Shown here: one piece after another, positions 48,801 through 61,395 of the stretch | Layout of the letters: every line of letters starts with the position of its first letter | How positions within the stretch are numbered: the first letter of the stretch is position 1 | NCBI GenBank assembly: GCA_036850595.1 | Contig: CM072152.1 | Coordinates: forward strand, 15,079,207 to 15,143,206 | DNA length: 64,000 bases | From: Rhyacichthys aspro | Taxonomy: Eukaryota > Chordata > Actinopteri > Gobiiformes > Rhyacichthyidae | Direction: 5' to 3' | Program-made: the position numbers and the translations under genes | Notes under the pieces: model-generated | What the model was told of the DNA's origin: nothing | The model's input: the letters and a program-made list of their open reading frames with translations, nothing else | The model's database searches: none

Positions 48801-51800
48801 GGTTTCCTGTCTCAACCTCATTTCTGCGATAACCTGGTTTGATGTCATGATAGAGGTGCTGACTTTGTTTTGCTTTGTTTTGTGTGTTTACAGGCGAGTG
48901 AGGGGCTGGTGTTACTCTCTGGGGTGAATGACGTACTTCACACTATGTAACACACCAGGCTCTGTGGAGAGGGCCTGGTCAGGGGCACGGGCATGAGGAG
49001 ACTGGGCATCCAATGTCAAGTGGCCAACAGTGTCAAAGAGAAAGCAGAACTGCAACTTGTGTGGTGCAGATTTCCAAGTAAACTAAGTATAAAGTATGAA
49101 TTATATAAAAGAGGGACTTTTTCTGCTGTTGTCTCATGAGAGCAGAAACGCTCAGCGGAAATGATTCTTAAATTTATAACTGATAAGCAAATTTAGCTGT
49201 ACTGAACTGAAACTGTGACTGAAGGTTTTGTGTGAAAGTGAGCTCAATCTTTGTTAATATTAACACTGGTGATTAAGTAAACTGCAGTTCCTCATAAATC
49301 TGCAGAAAGCAGGTGGTGTGTTTGTGGTCTGTTTACTAGTGGAAGACAATATGAACTTTGTCCAAAGAAGTGCAATGACTAAACAATAAAAATGTTGCTG
49401 TGGCTGTTATAATGAAATAGACGACAAGCACTGAAATTGAAATTAACTTTGATGAAAAATCTGATTTGGGAAAGATACGTTTTTTTCTTCCTCAGACTTA
49501 CATTGAATGCACCCAAAAGGAAAAGTGTGGGCTCAAGACCAACAGAGAAGATAAGTCGCAGGATGGTGACGATGACAAGAGCACGGATACCCAGAGGCTG
49601 TGGCATGATGATAACAATGACCAGTGATGCCAGGACACCCATCCACAGCAGGGCTGATAGGTGAGGGTCTATCACACCTAACCATGAAAGGATCAGAGCC
49701 ACAAACAGGGTTAGTACACTTTTAAAAGAACCATGTGGAACAATCAAGCATCAGGTAAATATGAGTGTGCAGTTTGCAGCTTAACAGATTGGCTTCTAGT
49801 AAGTTCAGCCTCAGGGGTTAGCCTTAGGCCTTTATTAGCAACACTTTGAACTCAAAGAGTGCTAGTTACATAACAGCCCAAGAATCTCACATACTTCTGT
49901 ACAGTATGTATGCCTGTATGAGCGTGTACCCTAATCCCACAGTAAACCCAGGATTAGAGTCTCAGGGTTCATGTGGCAACAGGTCACTGAGACAAAACTA
50001 GACCAGGTTTAAACAGCAGCTTTAATATGGAAATTTGTTCAAGCCATTTTATTTATCCATAAGGAACTTCAGTTGAGCATTTACATAGTTGCTATGTAAA
50101 TTTGAAGCCAGTTCTGGTCGGGACAAACATAATACTCTACCACACCAACACACACGAAAAACAGTTTGTCAATAAAAGGTGGAGAAATAAACTGAATAAG
50201 AAAAGCAATAAAATAAATAACGAAAGGAAGCAGAGTTAAGGATTTTCAGAAATCCGTACATAGACAGGACTGAGGTCTTTTATTGCTGTTGAGACCTGTG
50301 GTGCCTCTCTTTGCTTCTCTTTCCCTCTCTCTCATTAGTCTCCCTCCCACTCCCTGCAGAGATCACATGACAGGTGCCACTTACATAACAGCCGCCACTA
50401 AAAATACCTCTGCTGAAAGATTCATGAGGAACACGGGGGGAGTGCCACATTGCTCTAGTGATGTGCCAACAGGGTGCTTTGTGTACCCACAGACACGAAA
50501 ACCATACTTTAGTTCAACTCTCACAAAATGCACGTATCCAAAGTCAACACTGGTTAACCGTGCATTTACACAGAGCGTGTGCAGCGATTCATCAAAAGGC
50601 AGTCGGTCATAGATGCAGGCAGAACACACTGACCTAGATCCCCTGCTCTTATAACCCTCATTCTGAAGCCCAGAGCGAAGCAGGGGTTGGGCAACAACAG
50701 TGTGTGAGAGAAAGGACCAGAGCCAATAAAAGTTACAGCCAGACTCTGGTTAGGTTTCAGCCTCACGTGACCCCACTCAAAGTTCAAGTGTGCAAGGGAA
50801 ATATGAGCACTACTTAGGTTAGGTGCTATGTTTGTAGTAACCTGAGACAGAGATTAGACAAAATAAAATAACCCAGCAGAGAAATATTCTTGCAACCTCG
50901 CTGTACTTGCCTTTCCAGTTTGAGATGTAGTAACAAGCACGCATTAGACTACATTGTAAATAAGATAGTCATTGTATTGTGTTGTGTTGTGAAATCAGAA
51001 TTCTGCATGTTATTTCACAATATTGACATTTTTGTAAAACATTTGAACCAAAATGTCCATAAAAAAAGTCAGTGAAGCTCTCATGCTACGTGGGGGCATA
51101 AAGGCATACAAACATTATTTTAACTTTAACCTTTAACCTTTAAACAATAGTATGATCTGCCTCTGGGATAATGTAACCAGTGATTATGAAATTTCCCAAC
51201 ACAAAATCATATCTGAGTTCAAGTTGTGAGGCTGAGTGGAGATTAGTGTGTGTGGGTTTTCTCAGGTCCTGCTCCTAATCCTGCTCAGGTGATTGGCAGC
51301 TAGGACCACAGAAAGAGATCAGTAGGTCAGTGCTCATACCCGCTTCAGGGATTTAAAGACTCTTCAAAGACCAACACTAAAGGTGGTTGCAGCGTGTGAC
51401 ATTCATTCAGTCTTTTATGTCACAAAGTTATGTGAATATTACAGAAAACACCAAGGTTTGAACCCGTGAACTGGTGACATACTGCAGTCGTGTGTGGCCC
51501 TTCTGCTGCTTACAAGACACGATAAAGTAATTTTGCATTCACTTTGCTTTATCAAACTCAAGTTGTAAAATGTAACATGAGCTTGTAGAAGTAAACAAGT
51601 TCACAGTTGTTGTTTTTTTTAATCAAAAGGTGAACAACCACAGGCTGAAATATTAGATACATATGATATATACACATTCGTCATTAATCAATGGGGCAGC
51701 ATGATGGAAAAAAAGAATGAATGAAGAAAATGCTCAAAAGGCACATATTGAAGTATCCATTGTGTTTATATGAGCTTGTGCTGTTGTTGTGTTGTGTGAC

Positions 51801-54800
51801 TGACCTCCGTGCACACTCTCCAGGGGGTAGAAGAGACACACGAGGAGGTTCATGAGCACGGCCAGGTTAAAGGACACAGTGCTCCACACTGAGATGTTTC
51901 TGGAGCACCAGTACAAGACCTGCTGAGCTGAACAAGACACAACAAAACATATTACTTTCACTTGAATGTTTTACATAGTTACATTTGACTATTTCAGTTG
52001 CATCAAACATTTCTATACTAGTGAGTAACACTTGGCTCCTCTAAACACCTATGGTCCTTTCAGTTATATATGTGTTTGCTGCCAAAACCAAATAGTATGT
52101 AACAGTTCAAGGACATTGCTACCAATTAGCTTCAAAGACAGTGATAAAGAGGACGAGCCCTGTCAATTACCAAAACCTGTCTGACGTTTCTTTTCAGTGC
52201 ATGAAGTGTTAGTGGTGTGGTGACCTATGAGTGGAAAAACAGAAACAGCTGCAGGGACTTTTATTGTGGATCACAAGTGTGATTGAGTGTGGGTTAAGTC
52301 TCTCTCTGTGTGTTGTGATTCATTCAGTTACTGTACAAGTGTTTTAGGGCCTGGAAAATGTGGAAAGCCCCTGTCTGTTTTTAGACAGTGGAAAGATGTA
52401 GCACACAGTGAGTGGCACTGTTGTCCCTTGTTTCATAGAGAAAGACATTTTACAAATACACTTCTTCCATACATTTAATTCGAGATGTTGGTTCATTCAC
52501 ATGGATACTACCTCTGAGTTTCTTCTGCCAGTTCATCTCATTGAAGAGGTCTTCTGCTCGAAGGAAGAAGTCATTGATCTTACTGCCCTGCTCATCTCGT
52601 TCCGTTGTGTAATATACTCGAAGCTTCGACTCAGAGGTCAGGAACTCGCAGATGTTGGGAACGGGGAACACAATCTCCTCCATAGTGCGGTCCTGACGTA
52701 CAATCTGAACACAGAGACCCAGTTACTAACAAGGATGTGAAAACAAAACCTTGGCCTCTGCTGCAGAATGGGCAGTGTGATGAAGGGCCACATTGGTGAA
52801 TGCAAATCATATCAAGGGCAGTTTTTATTTCTATATCCAATAGGCCTTTATCCTATACTATTTGGTTCAGAACAACTAACACATTAAATTACCTTTTTAA
52901 AGAAGGGTTGCATGCTGCCAATTCACAAGGCTAATGTGGCTTGATTGAAAAACACTTCTGTATGGGCTTTAGGTATCTTTGAAGGTTACAGATTAATAAA
53001 TAAATCTGTATTTGTTAGATCCATACAATTTTAAAAAGGAATAATGTTGCCCATGGATCTTGAAAGATTTGTGAAATGACGGCACAGATTTTTCAACAGG
53101 GCTTTTCTATAGCTATAATGAACATGGAGGTTATGACCTCGATCTGAGCGGTGTGGTTGGCATAAAACTCCAAGGCCTCATCCCCGTCTCCACTGGCAGC
53201 TCCTGGCTTTAGCATCATGGACAGCTCCTTATTATGACGTGCCAACTTTAAAAAGGACAGAACTCATGGATTATGCAGTTTTTACATATAAGATTTACAT
53301 ATCATTGGCCTGTACAATGTATGTGGCAAAGATGAATAGCAGACCTGGTGAGCTAATATGTAAATGTTGTGTCCAACGTTTCTGGGGGAAGCAGCATCAT
53401 GTTCCTCTTCTTCACTGTTGTCCTCGTCCTTTGAGTCGTCAAACTCCACCTCTCCCTGCAGATAAGCCTTCTTTATCACCTCCACCTGAAATCACACATG
53501 AACATGCGACACTCGAAAAAAAAAAGTAACAATGAAAAAGCACGTGAAGCGTGAAATTGTCTTCTTCACCAGTTCTTTTGGCCTCATATTGTACAGAATT
53601 CGCTCAGCGTTCTCACTGTCATGACGGCTCTCCATTATGGCAAGAAGCAGCTTGGACGCATTGTTCTAGTTAAGAGATGAAGAAAAGAAGAACTCTTATT
53701 TCTAGTGCCTCTTTGAAGTAACATTTTGATACATTTCTTAGCACTCTCAAGTCCTTCCAACTCACCTTTAGCTCGAGGACTAGGTCCATGCGCTTTTTTC
53801 CAAGAGGGTTGATGTCATTTAGGATCAGGGCGATAATGATATCAATGCCATTAGATTCGTGTGTGGCAATGCAATTCTGTTAAGACATACAGAGAGCAAA
53901 AGAATGATAAGAGTCCTGTAATTTTTATTTAGACTGAGGTTTTGTGAGTGATATACCTGATTTTCATGACATGGGCCTTGACAGTACTCAGTGAGACTCT
54001 CCAGAGTTTGATTGATGAGGGCCACATTCTTCTCATTTATGTAGAGTCCTAGTAAGCCAAGACCTCCTGTAGTGCTGCCACAAATACAGTCTAAGAACTG
54101 TAGAGTCTCACACACGAGGTTGTAGTTGTTTTTGTTGTTTTGACATCGAAGGAAGTTCTGAAAAATGTACACAACAACGATGACAGGCAGTGGTTAAAAG
54201 AACCACTGTGTACTTGGGAGAGAGTAACTAAACTAAAAGTAATGAAAGGGGATAAAAGTGTATGAATAAGTGTGTTGTAAACATTTTAAATGAAGTTCAT
54301 ACAACCTGTAGATCTCGGTTATGGTTTTCACACAGGAGCTGGAGGAAGCGGAGGATTGGCTGCATTATTATGATCACAAAGCTCATCTCTCCATCGTCCT
54401 GGTTCTTGTCACCAGAGCTTGGGTGACCATCAGCCGACGTGAAGTGGTCCTCTGGGTCAGCCTCTCGACGGTATGAGTTAAAAGCCTTCTTAGTGGCAGA
54501 TGAGGCCTCTAACAACTGCTCTTTTACATCCTCTGTCATGACCACTGCAGAGTCTCTAGCTAAAAAAATAAAAAAGTAAAAACATTCATTCATGCAAGTT
54601 CTTTCTGGGGTGTGAGAGGCAGGAGTCATGTCCTGGTATTAACAACAAACACTAAAAGAGAAAGATACTGACCTTTCCTTCTTACGGGGACCTCTTTGTC
54701 CTGGCCATCATCATCTCGTTTCTTATTGCCCAGGTCGCTGGTATTTACTGTGACTGTAGCTTTAATCTCAAGCTGAGCGAGCTTCATGCGATCGTAGAAG

Positions 54801-57800
54801 ACCCGGAAAAACTTCTCCGATTTTTTATCTTCAGTCAAACGGCAAAAGAATGACCGCTGGACACACACACAAAGAAAAGCTAAACATAGAACAATGCAAA
54901 GAAGTGTACACATAACAAGCCTGGTTGATAGTATGAGAAAAAAATGACACATAAATGTAAATCATTGGGCACAGAGGCAGCAGTATATCATTTTACTATG
55001 TCTAATCATATTTTTAACTAGTAAGCAGTAATATTTTGGCAGCTAAAGAATGGACGAGGCTTTGCCAGATGTAAATTTAAAACTGACATGTTTTATGAGT
55101 GAAAAAATAAGTCACTACGAAAAGCATGTAGGCCTCGACGAGTCATTCCTAAACATTATATAAGCTGCTTTGGCCTAGAGCAAAGTGAAGGTTCAAACAG
55201 TGCATGTCTCGCTGCAGAACTGGGTCATGTAGAAATTAGAACACTTTCAAGCCTTCGAGCGTAATGCATACACCATGTCCCAACTCACAAGAGCTGTTGT
55301 TTTGATTATGTAAGAACTGTTATCTACTGCAGCCTATGGAGTGGCTCTGACCAAGAAGCAGGCTCTGAACGGGGTGAAAAATGACACAAGCGGGAGAAGC
55401 CTGGCCTACTTACACAGATATAGAGAAAAAGAGACAGTGGGGAACGAAAGACGAGAAGAGGAGAAAAAAGCCTGGGGTAAGAGACAGACGCCAGAGAAGG
55501 AATAAGGAAGTAAAATGTGATGAGTGAGAAGGGCGAATGAGAGCAAGTGATAGAGGGAGAAATGTTATCTGAGTGTATCTAGGCCACTGCTGAAACTTGT
55601 TACATAACCATCTGTCTTTTCAGGTTACATGCAAAACTGGGCTAGTGGAGGAAATAAATAAATGACAGTCACAAGGCAAGCATTTAGACAAAACCAGCCT
55701 TTGTTTTCTTGCTTTTCAAGATCAACATGTCCAAGTGTGCACAAAGAGGCTTATATGCTGCAAAACTGAACTTTGACAAGTCTCTCCAAACAATGATACT
55801 GTGTGCTGTGTGCCCCTAAGTGGATTCCTTCGCTGTGCCCCACCCCAGCCCACCACAGTGCAGTAGTCCTCCTGCACGTACGCACTCACTCAGGGACACA
55901 GTGATATCTGGATGCAGGAGGGAGGGAGGGGGGTGGGGGCTGGCGAGGCCATGGTGCAATAAGCAACTTGATGACAGTATGGAGAACGCAGAGAGCAAGG
56001 ATTAGCTGCAACGCCAGCAACAAGCCTCGGGGAGGTGCAGTAATGGTTGTGCCATTCTTGTCAGCCCTTGCTCTCATAACTTTGTCCTTTATCAGGCAGC
56101 GGTGAAGGGGTGAGGAAAGAGGCCTAGCAGAGGGATAACAGTCAGGAGCGCACACCCACTCTCCCCCTAAAGCATTACATAACCCTACAGACACACACTG
56201 CTACAGTACAAGAGAAAACAACGGCGCTAATACACCCACTGACTTCTACACACACAAAAGTAGGTCAGCGGTCTCGCATACAGCACATGCCAATTTAGTA
56301 ACAGGACACACCCACATATCACACAGGCTCCGCAATACAGTCTAATCTCCCAAACGGTGCGCCTTCTACTTAATATTCTTATGTAATGCACTTATTTCTA
56401 CAGCTTCATCTTTAGTTATTCTGGTGCTACAACATTTAGTTTGCAGCAGTGTTTTCACTGTTACATTCATTGATGGAGGCTGAAAATGATCACATTGATC
56501 AAAGCAAGAACTCCATTTATTATAAATTTTTTTTTTGCATCAAAAGTATTACCTGCAGCATAAGATTAACAGTCATTATTTTTACCCTGAGAACAGCCTG
56601 AGGCCCTGTAATATGTGAACACCACAATGTACTTTCATGCAATGGCTTCTTCAGAGACTCGTCTTTTTGGCACCAACACTTTAATGTCTAATCACATCCC
56701 TGCAGTGTTTCGATGCTGGTGTATCAAGAACCACATGGAAGCACAGGCACTAAATGGCTGCAGGATGGAAAGATGACGCAATGAAGGTGTTACGCAGGAC
56801 CGTGGTCAAGGAGACAAGGGAGTGGGGAGACTGGACCGAGTGGATCTCAGGGCTCCCCTATGGAGTTGGGTAAACACATAGTCTGTCTGTATCCATGGAG
56901 ACAAACTCCAAGTGGGAGGAGAGGGAGGGGAACGGGACGAGGTGGAGGCGGGCAACATTGAAAAACAAGGTCAGAGCGTTTTCCCTTCTCTCCTTCCTTT
57001 CTTCCACTTGGCATCAACAAAGGGATGTTATGTAACAGCTATTTATGCTCGTGCTCACTCTGACGCCCTCCCTCTGGTGTCAAGCAGCACTGCATGGAAC
57101 CCGAAGAAAAAGCAGCTTCACTCTACACACCACATTTCTTTCTTTTAGAATTGAAATGTATTTTTCAACCACATAATTTACTAATTTTCTGTCTAAATCT
57201 GAGTCTTCCAACATGGTTAGAACAGAAGTGTCACAAGTCTGTATGAAGAGCTGCCCTTCTTTTGCAGGAAAAGCTGGAATGTGACAGAGCAGCCACAAAG
57301 AACAGAGAAGGGTTGAGCTAGACTAGACCGGTCGCATTTTTGCAATTTACAGTAATTGTTTATTCATCTGTTGATGCATTTCACTGTCGTTCTGCTAGAG
57401 TTATTTCAGTTTGCTATTCAGGTCATGCGTAAATAGTTAACTGTTATGTGAGAACTAGATATCCAAGACGTAACAGGTGCTTGACATGCAATGACACTGA
57501 AAAAAAAAGACTTGTAAGATGCTTGTGTGCTTTCTAATCAATTTTGAGACAGCACAAAGACTAAGCTATGCTGGAAACATAACATTCAAATGTACTGTCT
57601 ACTACACAGAGATTGTTTTTTAAAGCTGCAATAAAATAAAAAAAATTGCTCCCTGTAATCACACTGGACTTTAGATTAAATATCAGAAAGCTAAGGTAAG
57701 TAGAGCTTCACTTTTTCTCAATCCCCTCTGTGTTCCCCTGATCCCCGCCCTCTCTCCCCACTGCCCCAGTTCTGGAGGCCCAGCATGACCCAGTTTGGGC

Positions 57801-60800
57801 CAGCAAGAGCGTGCCTGAAAGAGCAGCAGATAGGCTGGAATGTTTTGAAGGCTGAGACATTCCTCATTGTTCATTCACCCAGGCCTTATGTAACACACAG
57901 TGATCACGTGACGCTGGCTCTGCAGTGGCCCTGGGAAGCCAGAGCATTATCTCCGCAACACTGGCTTCCTCGCTCTAATCTGATTATGCAAGGCCCACAC
58001 TTACACAACAACGCAACTGGATAGATGGATAAAAAGACCGACAGGCAGATATTAAATGCAGACATGGAGGTGCTGCAGTGGCTCACGTTTAACAACAACC
58101 TTCACTGTTTAATGCACGGTCATCACTGAGGAGAGGGTAAAATGTTAAAAAGACGAATCCCTTTGTGACATCATTAGCAATGGCCTATTTTAACTAAAAG
58201 ATAATGAATAGGGGGCAAGAAGTGCTGCCTTTGTGTTGTACATGTGAGACTATGGTGGCACACTGACCCACATAAACAGATACTCTAGAAATCAAAACAT
58301 GTATTCATGACACAGTACTTTTGTTTCCCAGATCATAGAGAAGCAAAGCATCCTGAGTGCAGATTTACAAAAAGATAAGGAAGGGCCTGATAAGAGTCTA
58401 AGATAAAACCCATAACAGTTTGGTTTGTTTCACGTAAACGGACCTGGATGGTGGTGTTTCCGCCCTCCAGCAGTGCAATGGCTAGCAAGATGCTTTCTTG
58501 GAAGACTCGGTCACTGGTGGTGTTCATGATGAGGTCAATGACAAGGTCAGAGGCGCCCTCTTTATCGAGGTGACACTGGACCTCGGCCAGGCTCATTTCT
58601 CCACGACTCAGTCCTCCAGGTCCGCCTAATGCTGAAACAATGGAAAACACAAATGTATTCTTTCTGGTATTTCACATAGAAATATACTGTTTGGAGATTT
58701 GGAAAGTGCTGCAGACCCAGCTTTAGTTTAAGATAATATTTTATGAAGACAAACAAAACTGATTCTAAACATTATGCTGGCTCATGCCTTTTTAACTCTA
58801 GCTCTTAAACATTGTGGGTTTTTTAAAAATTTTTTATTAAAGTTAATTACAAACAATTCAAAACAAATTTTGGCCTTATTTAAATACACTGATATAACGT
58901 GTGGTCAAAGCAAAATGTTTGTATATGGCAATTACAATAAATAAATAAAAAGCATGTGTTTTATAGATTTATATTTTATACAGTGTACGGTCATTGAACA
59001 GAGTGTGCTGCTCATTCCCTGTGTCCCAGCTTCATGGTACATATGGGATTCTTCGCCTGGCTCTTGTTTCTGCAACAGGTGCAAAAGCTGTTTTCACAGG
59101 AAGTAGCAGCTTGTCACCTAGCAACAGTGTAAAGTGGATCACAGAGGGGTGGGAGTCAATCTCCTGTCGCTTGGAAGTTTGCCAGTTCACTGGTGTACAA
59201 GGTAAAGATGGTGAACAGGGAAACTCTGTTCAGATTTAACTCGGTCCTCGACAGTTAAGTGTGTCCCACCATGTTTTCTTTTTTTGAAACAGATGGGCTA
59301 GTATTCACTGGCCCCCGTCACCAACCAGCAGCAGGTATAATTTTCACTCATCTGGATGGTTTCTATATAAAGGTGACCAGTCTTTATCCAAAGCTACTTT
59401 TGAAAAGTATGTTCTACTGGTGCCTTTTGGTCACATATACCATAAACATAGAACAAGTGATTTGTTAAATAAATTAATGTCTAATAAAAATAATCCTAAT
59501 AAACATTATACTGTATTATTAAATACACAAAATGCAATCAGGTTACATTGTCAGTCTGGCAGTGCTGATGTATGTCTCCACATATTAAATATCCCATGTG
59601 TGGTCTAGGATGAGTCATGATCACAGTTGCACTGCTATGCACACAGTATTTTGACACACAATGTCAGTGTTATCAGGTGGTGATTACATGTTATGCACAG
59701 AGAGCTCAAAGGGCAGCTCACTGCTTAACTGTGGAGCTGATAAGGGCCTAGACAGATAGGCACATGTTGCTGTTCCATTGTATCATGGGTAGAAATGATT
59801 TTGACATAACAAAAGCAAAAGTTTTATTTGCACTGTGTCATCAGGTTGAAACTCAGGTTTTGGTTTTAGGTGGAGGCCATTAAACAGTGTTTTTTGTGTG
59901 AAATGTTGCTGTTTTGGAGGATCTGTTTTTACTAAATAAAACATTACAAGGGAATGGAATACTTAAAACCCATAAGCGCTGAGGATGACTAATAATCGCC
60001 ACACTGTCCCACCTGATTGGGCTCTGCCATGCACAGAACTGAGGGGGCCATTGCTAAATGACGTCAGGCTGTCCCTTCGCCCACTGCTCCGATGGAAGTT
60101 GCCATAGTAACGGTTCACCAGAATCTGTCTGAGTGCCTCGCCCTAGGAAAGAAAAAATATATAATGATGTGATGTTAGTGATGATGACAGGGAGGAGTTG
60201 TGTAACAGAAATGACATGCATCATCAGTCATGTGTTGGGACTTTCAGATTCAAGATGGGACTCCCCAAAAGAAGTCTGCTTGCCATTACGACCACACTCA
60301 ACTATATATCAACTACTTCTTTTAAGTTTCAAGGATTCTCTATGGCTTTACTCTGGTTATTGCATGTTTATGTCACTTGCCACCCACTTGCCCAGAGCTG
60401 TTTTTGTTACCATCTCTGACCCTCAGTGTAGTGACAATGTGAGGTCCTGTTTTGCAGAGCCAGACCCAGGCCTGACCCTCACACACACAGACACCCCACA
60501 CACACACACACACGCGCGCAAACGGTGACTCATCCGCTGTTGAGCATTCGGAGACACGACTGCTGTTGTTATGGCAACCGCAGCCCGTCCTTACCTAGCA
60601 GACCTCCCATGGGATAAAGTGAAGGAAATAAAAGAGGAGGTGTTTGGTTGTGTGCGATTATGTGCAAATCAAGTCAGTGGGTGGTCCTGGAGAGGCGACA
60701 GAGGCATTATGTAAGCTGTGATGATGTTACGCTCTGGAGGTCAGGAGCAGTTCTGGGAGGTGTGAACAGTCTTCTCTTTTCAATGGGATAATCAGGTGTA

Positions 60801-61395
60801 TATTCTGCACCATAGACAAAAGACAACTGGCTCTGTATTCATCTTTCCTCTTTCCTCTTTAATTTCAGTTCACTTGGTAGATATTGTGAACAAGTTTTCA
60901 GTAATAAACAAATGATGTAAATGACTGGCATTATTATGGTAAAGAGCAGCTTCTCTTCATCTGTATATGCATAGCAAATTAATCATGACACACTATTTTC
61001 ATTTAAGACCCTTTTTATCCTGTTTTTCTACACTGACCCATCCTTGTGTCCACTCATTGTTTATGCAGCACTGCTCTATTGTCACGGTTATTTATACCAA
61101 CGGTCCTCTATTCTAGAGAAAAATGAATCATAGGCATTGAAAAGTCAGAATTGGTCAGACATACTGCAGGTTATTTGTGCTGCCATGAAATAATAATTGG
61201 TTTTGACATGCTCAAGGGCTAATAGGTTAAGTGTCGCATTAAGCGAGGGTCAATAACAGCAAAAGCAGAAATTGTGTCTGTAGTTGAGTTGTTCTGAAAT
61301 GCACTGAGTCTGTGGGGTGTTGCAGGTGTTAGCTGATTATTACCTACCCTCTTCTGGTCATTCAGCAGCTTTTCAGGCTGGTTCTGGTCGAGCTG
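41523..61395 (-). CDS. itpr1: Inositol 1,4,5-trisphosphate receptor type 1, C-terminal 1038 residues (5' part outside window)
   Basis: Twenty-one exons: 61348-61395, 60013-60142, 58444-58631, 54673-54856, 54306-54559, 53957-54157, 53766-53876, 53570-53665, 53345-53485, 53138-53245, 52512-52704, 51805-51927, 49502-49677, 48240-48404, 47445-47634, 47268-47360, 45095-45234, 44096-44261, 42672-42832, 41993-42154, 41523-41609. All are GT/AG and phases close to a TGA. ITPR1 is the tetrameric ER Ca2+-release channel opened by IP3 and Ca2+. The segment covers the SII splice region, the PKA motif GRRDSLTSF, the coupling domain (RSFFCRLTEDKKSEKFF, GSTTGGLGLLGLYINEKNVA, SPRNVGHNIYILAHQ), six membrane helices, the filter GGGVGD, a CxxC..H..H zinc finger and a coiled-coil tail. 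The ending ([20 protein letters not shown], then NINPQQPA) identifies type 1 rather than 2 or 3. The gene continues beyond 64000. Confidence 0.97.
44096..51927 (-). CDS. itpr1: itpr1 channel-domain exons (S1-S6, pore)
   Basis: Seven exons encode the membrane domain. S1 is in 51805-51927 (FNLAVLMNLLVCLFYPL). S2 and S3 are in 49502-49677 (LLWMGVLASLVIVIIM; LRLIFSVGLEPTLFLLGAFN). S4 is in 48240-48404 and S5 in 47445-47634 (IVLTAVLALILVYLFSIVGY). The luminal loop (47268-47360, 45095 onward) carries an NCT sequon and a short acidic run. The selectivity filter GGGVGD lies at 45119-45136, and S6 in 44096-44261 ([20 protein letters not shown]). The luminal loop is shorter than in the human protein as remembered. 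Confidence 0.92.
46550..46940. repeat. A/T-rich low-complexity sequence in an itpr1 intron
   Basis: Dense T and A runs with little complexity. The open frame at 46590-46814 is a composition artefact. A separate poly(A) run lies near 45593-45611. Confidence 0.6.
54857..58443 (-). other. itpr1 intron (3.6 kb)
   Basis: Lies between the exon ending NTTIQ and the exon starting RSFFCRL. It is purine-rich near 55430-55560 (sense-strand pyrimidine-rich). No additional exon or RNA gene was recognised. Confidence 0.65.
60480..60519. repeat. (CA)n short microsatellite
   Basis: Interrupted CA repeats ending in CGCGCG, in the intron between the SII exon and the GEALRQ exon of itpr1. Confidence 0.85.
61348..61395 (-). 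CDS. itpr1: itpr1 SII alternative exon (SIIB + SIIC)
   Basis: A 48-nt in-frame exon reading Q + LDQNQPEKLLNDQKR, directly before the constitutive GEALRQILVNRYYG exon. It corresponds to the mammalian neuronal SII segment, whose SIIB part is a single Gln and whose SIIC part is 16 residues ending QLEDHKR. The acceptor is a tandem CAGCAG, so the Gln can be included or skipped. The segment sits just upstream of the PKA motif RRDS. Confidence 0.8.
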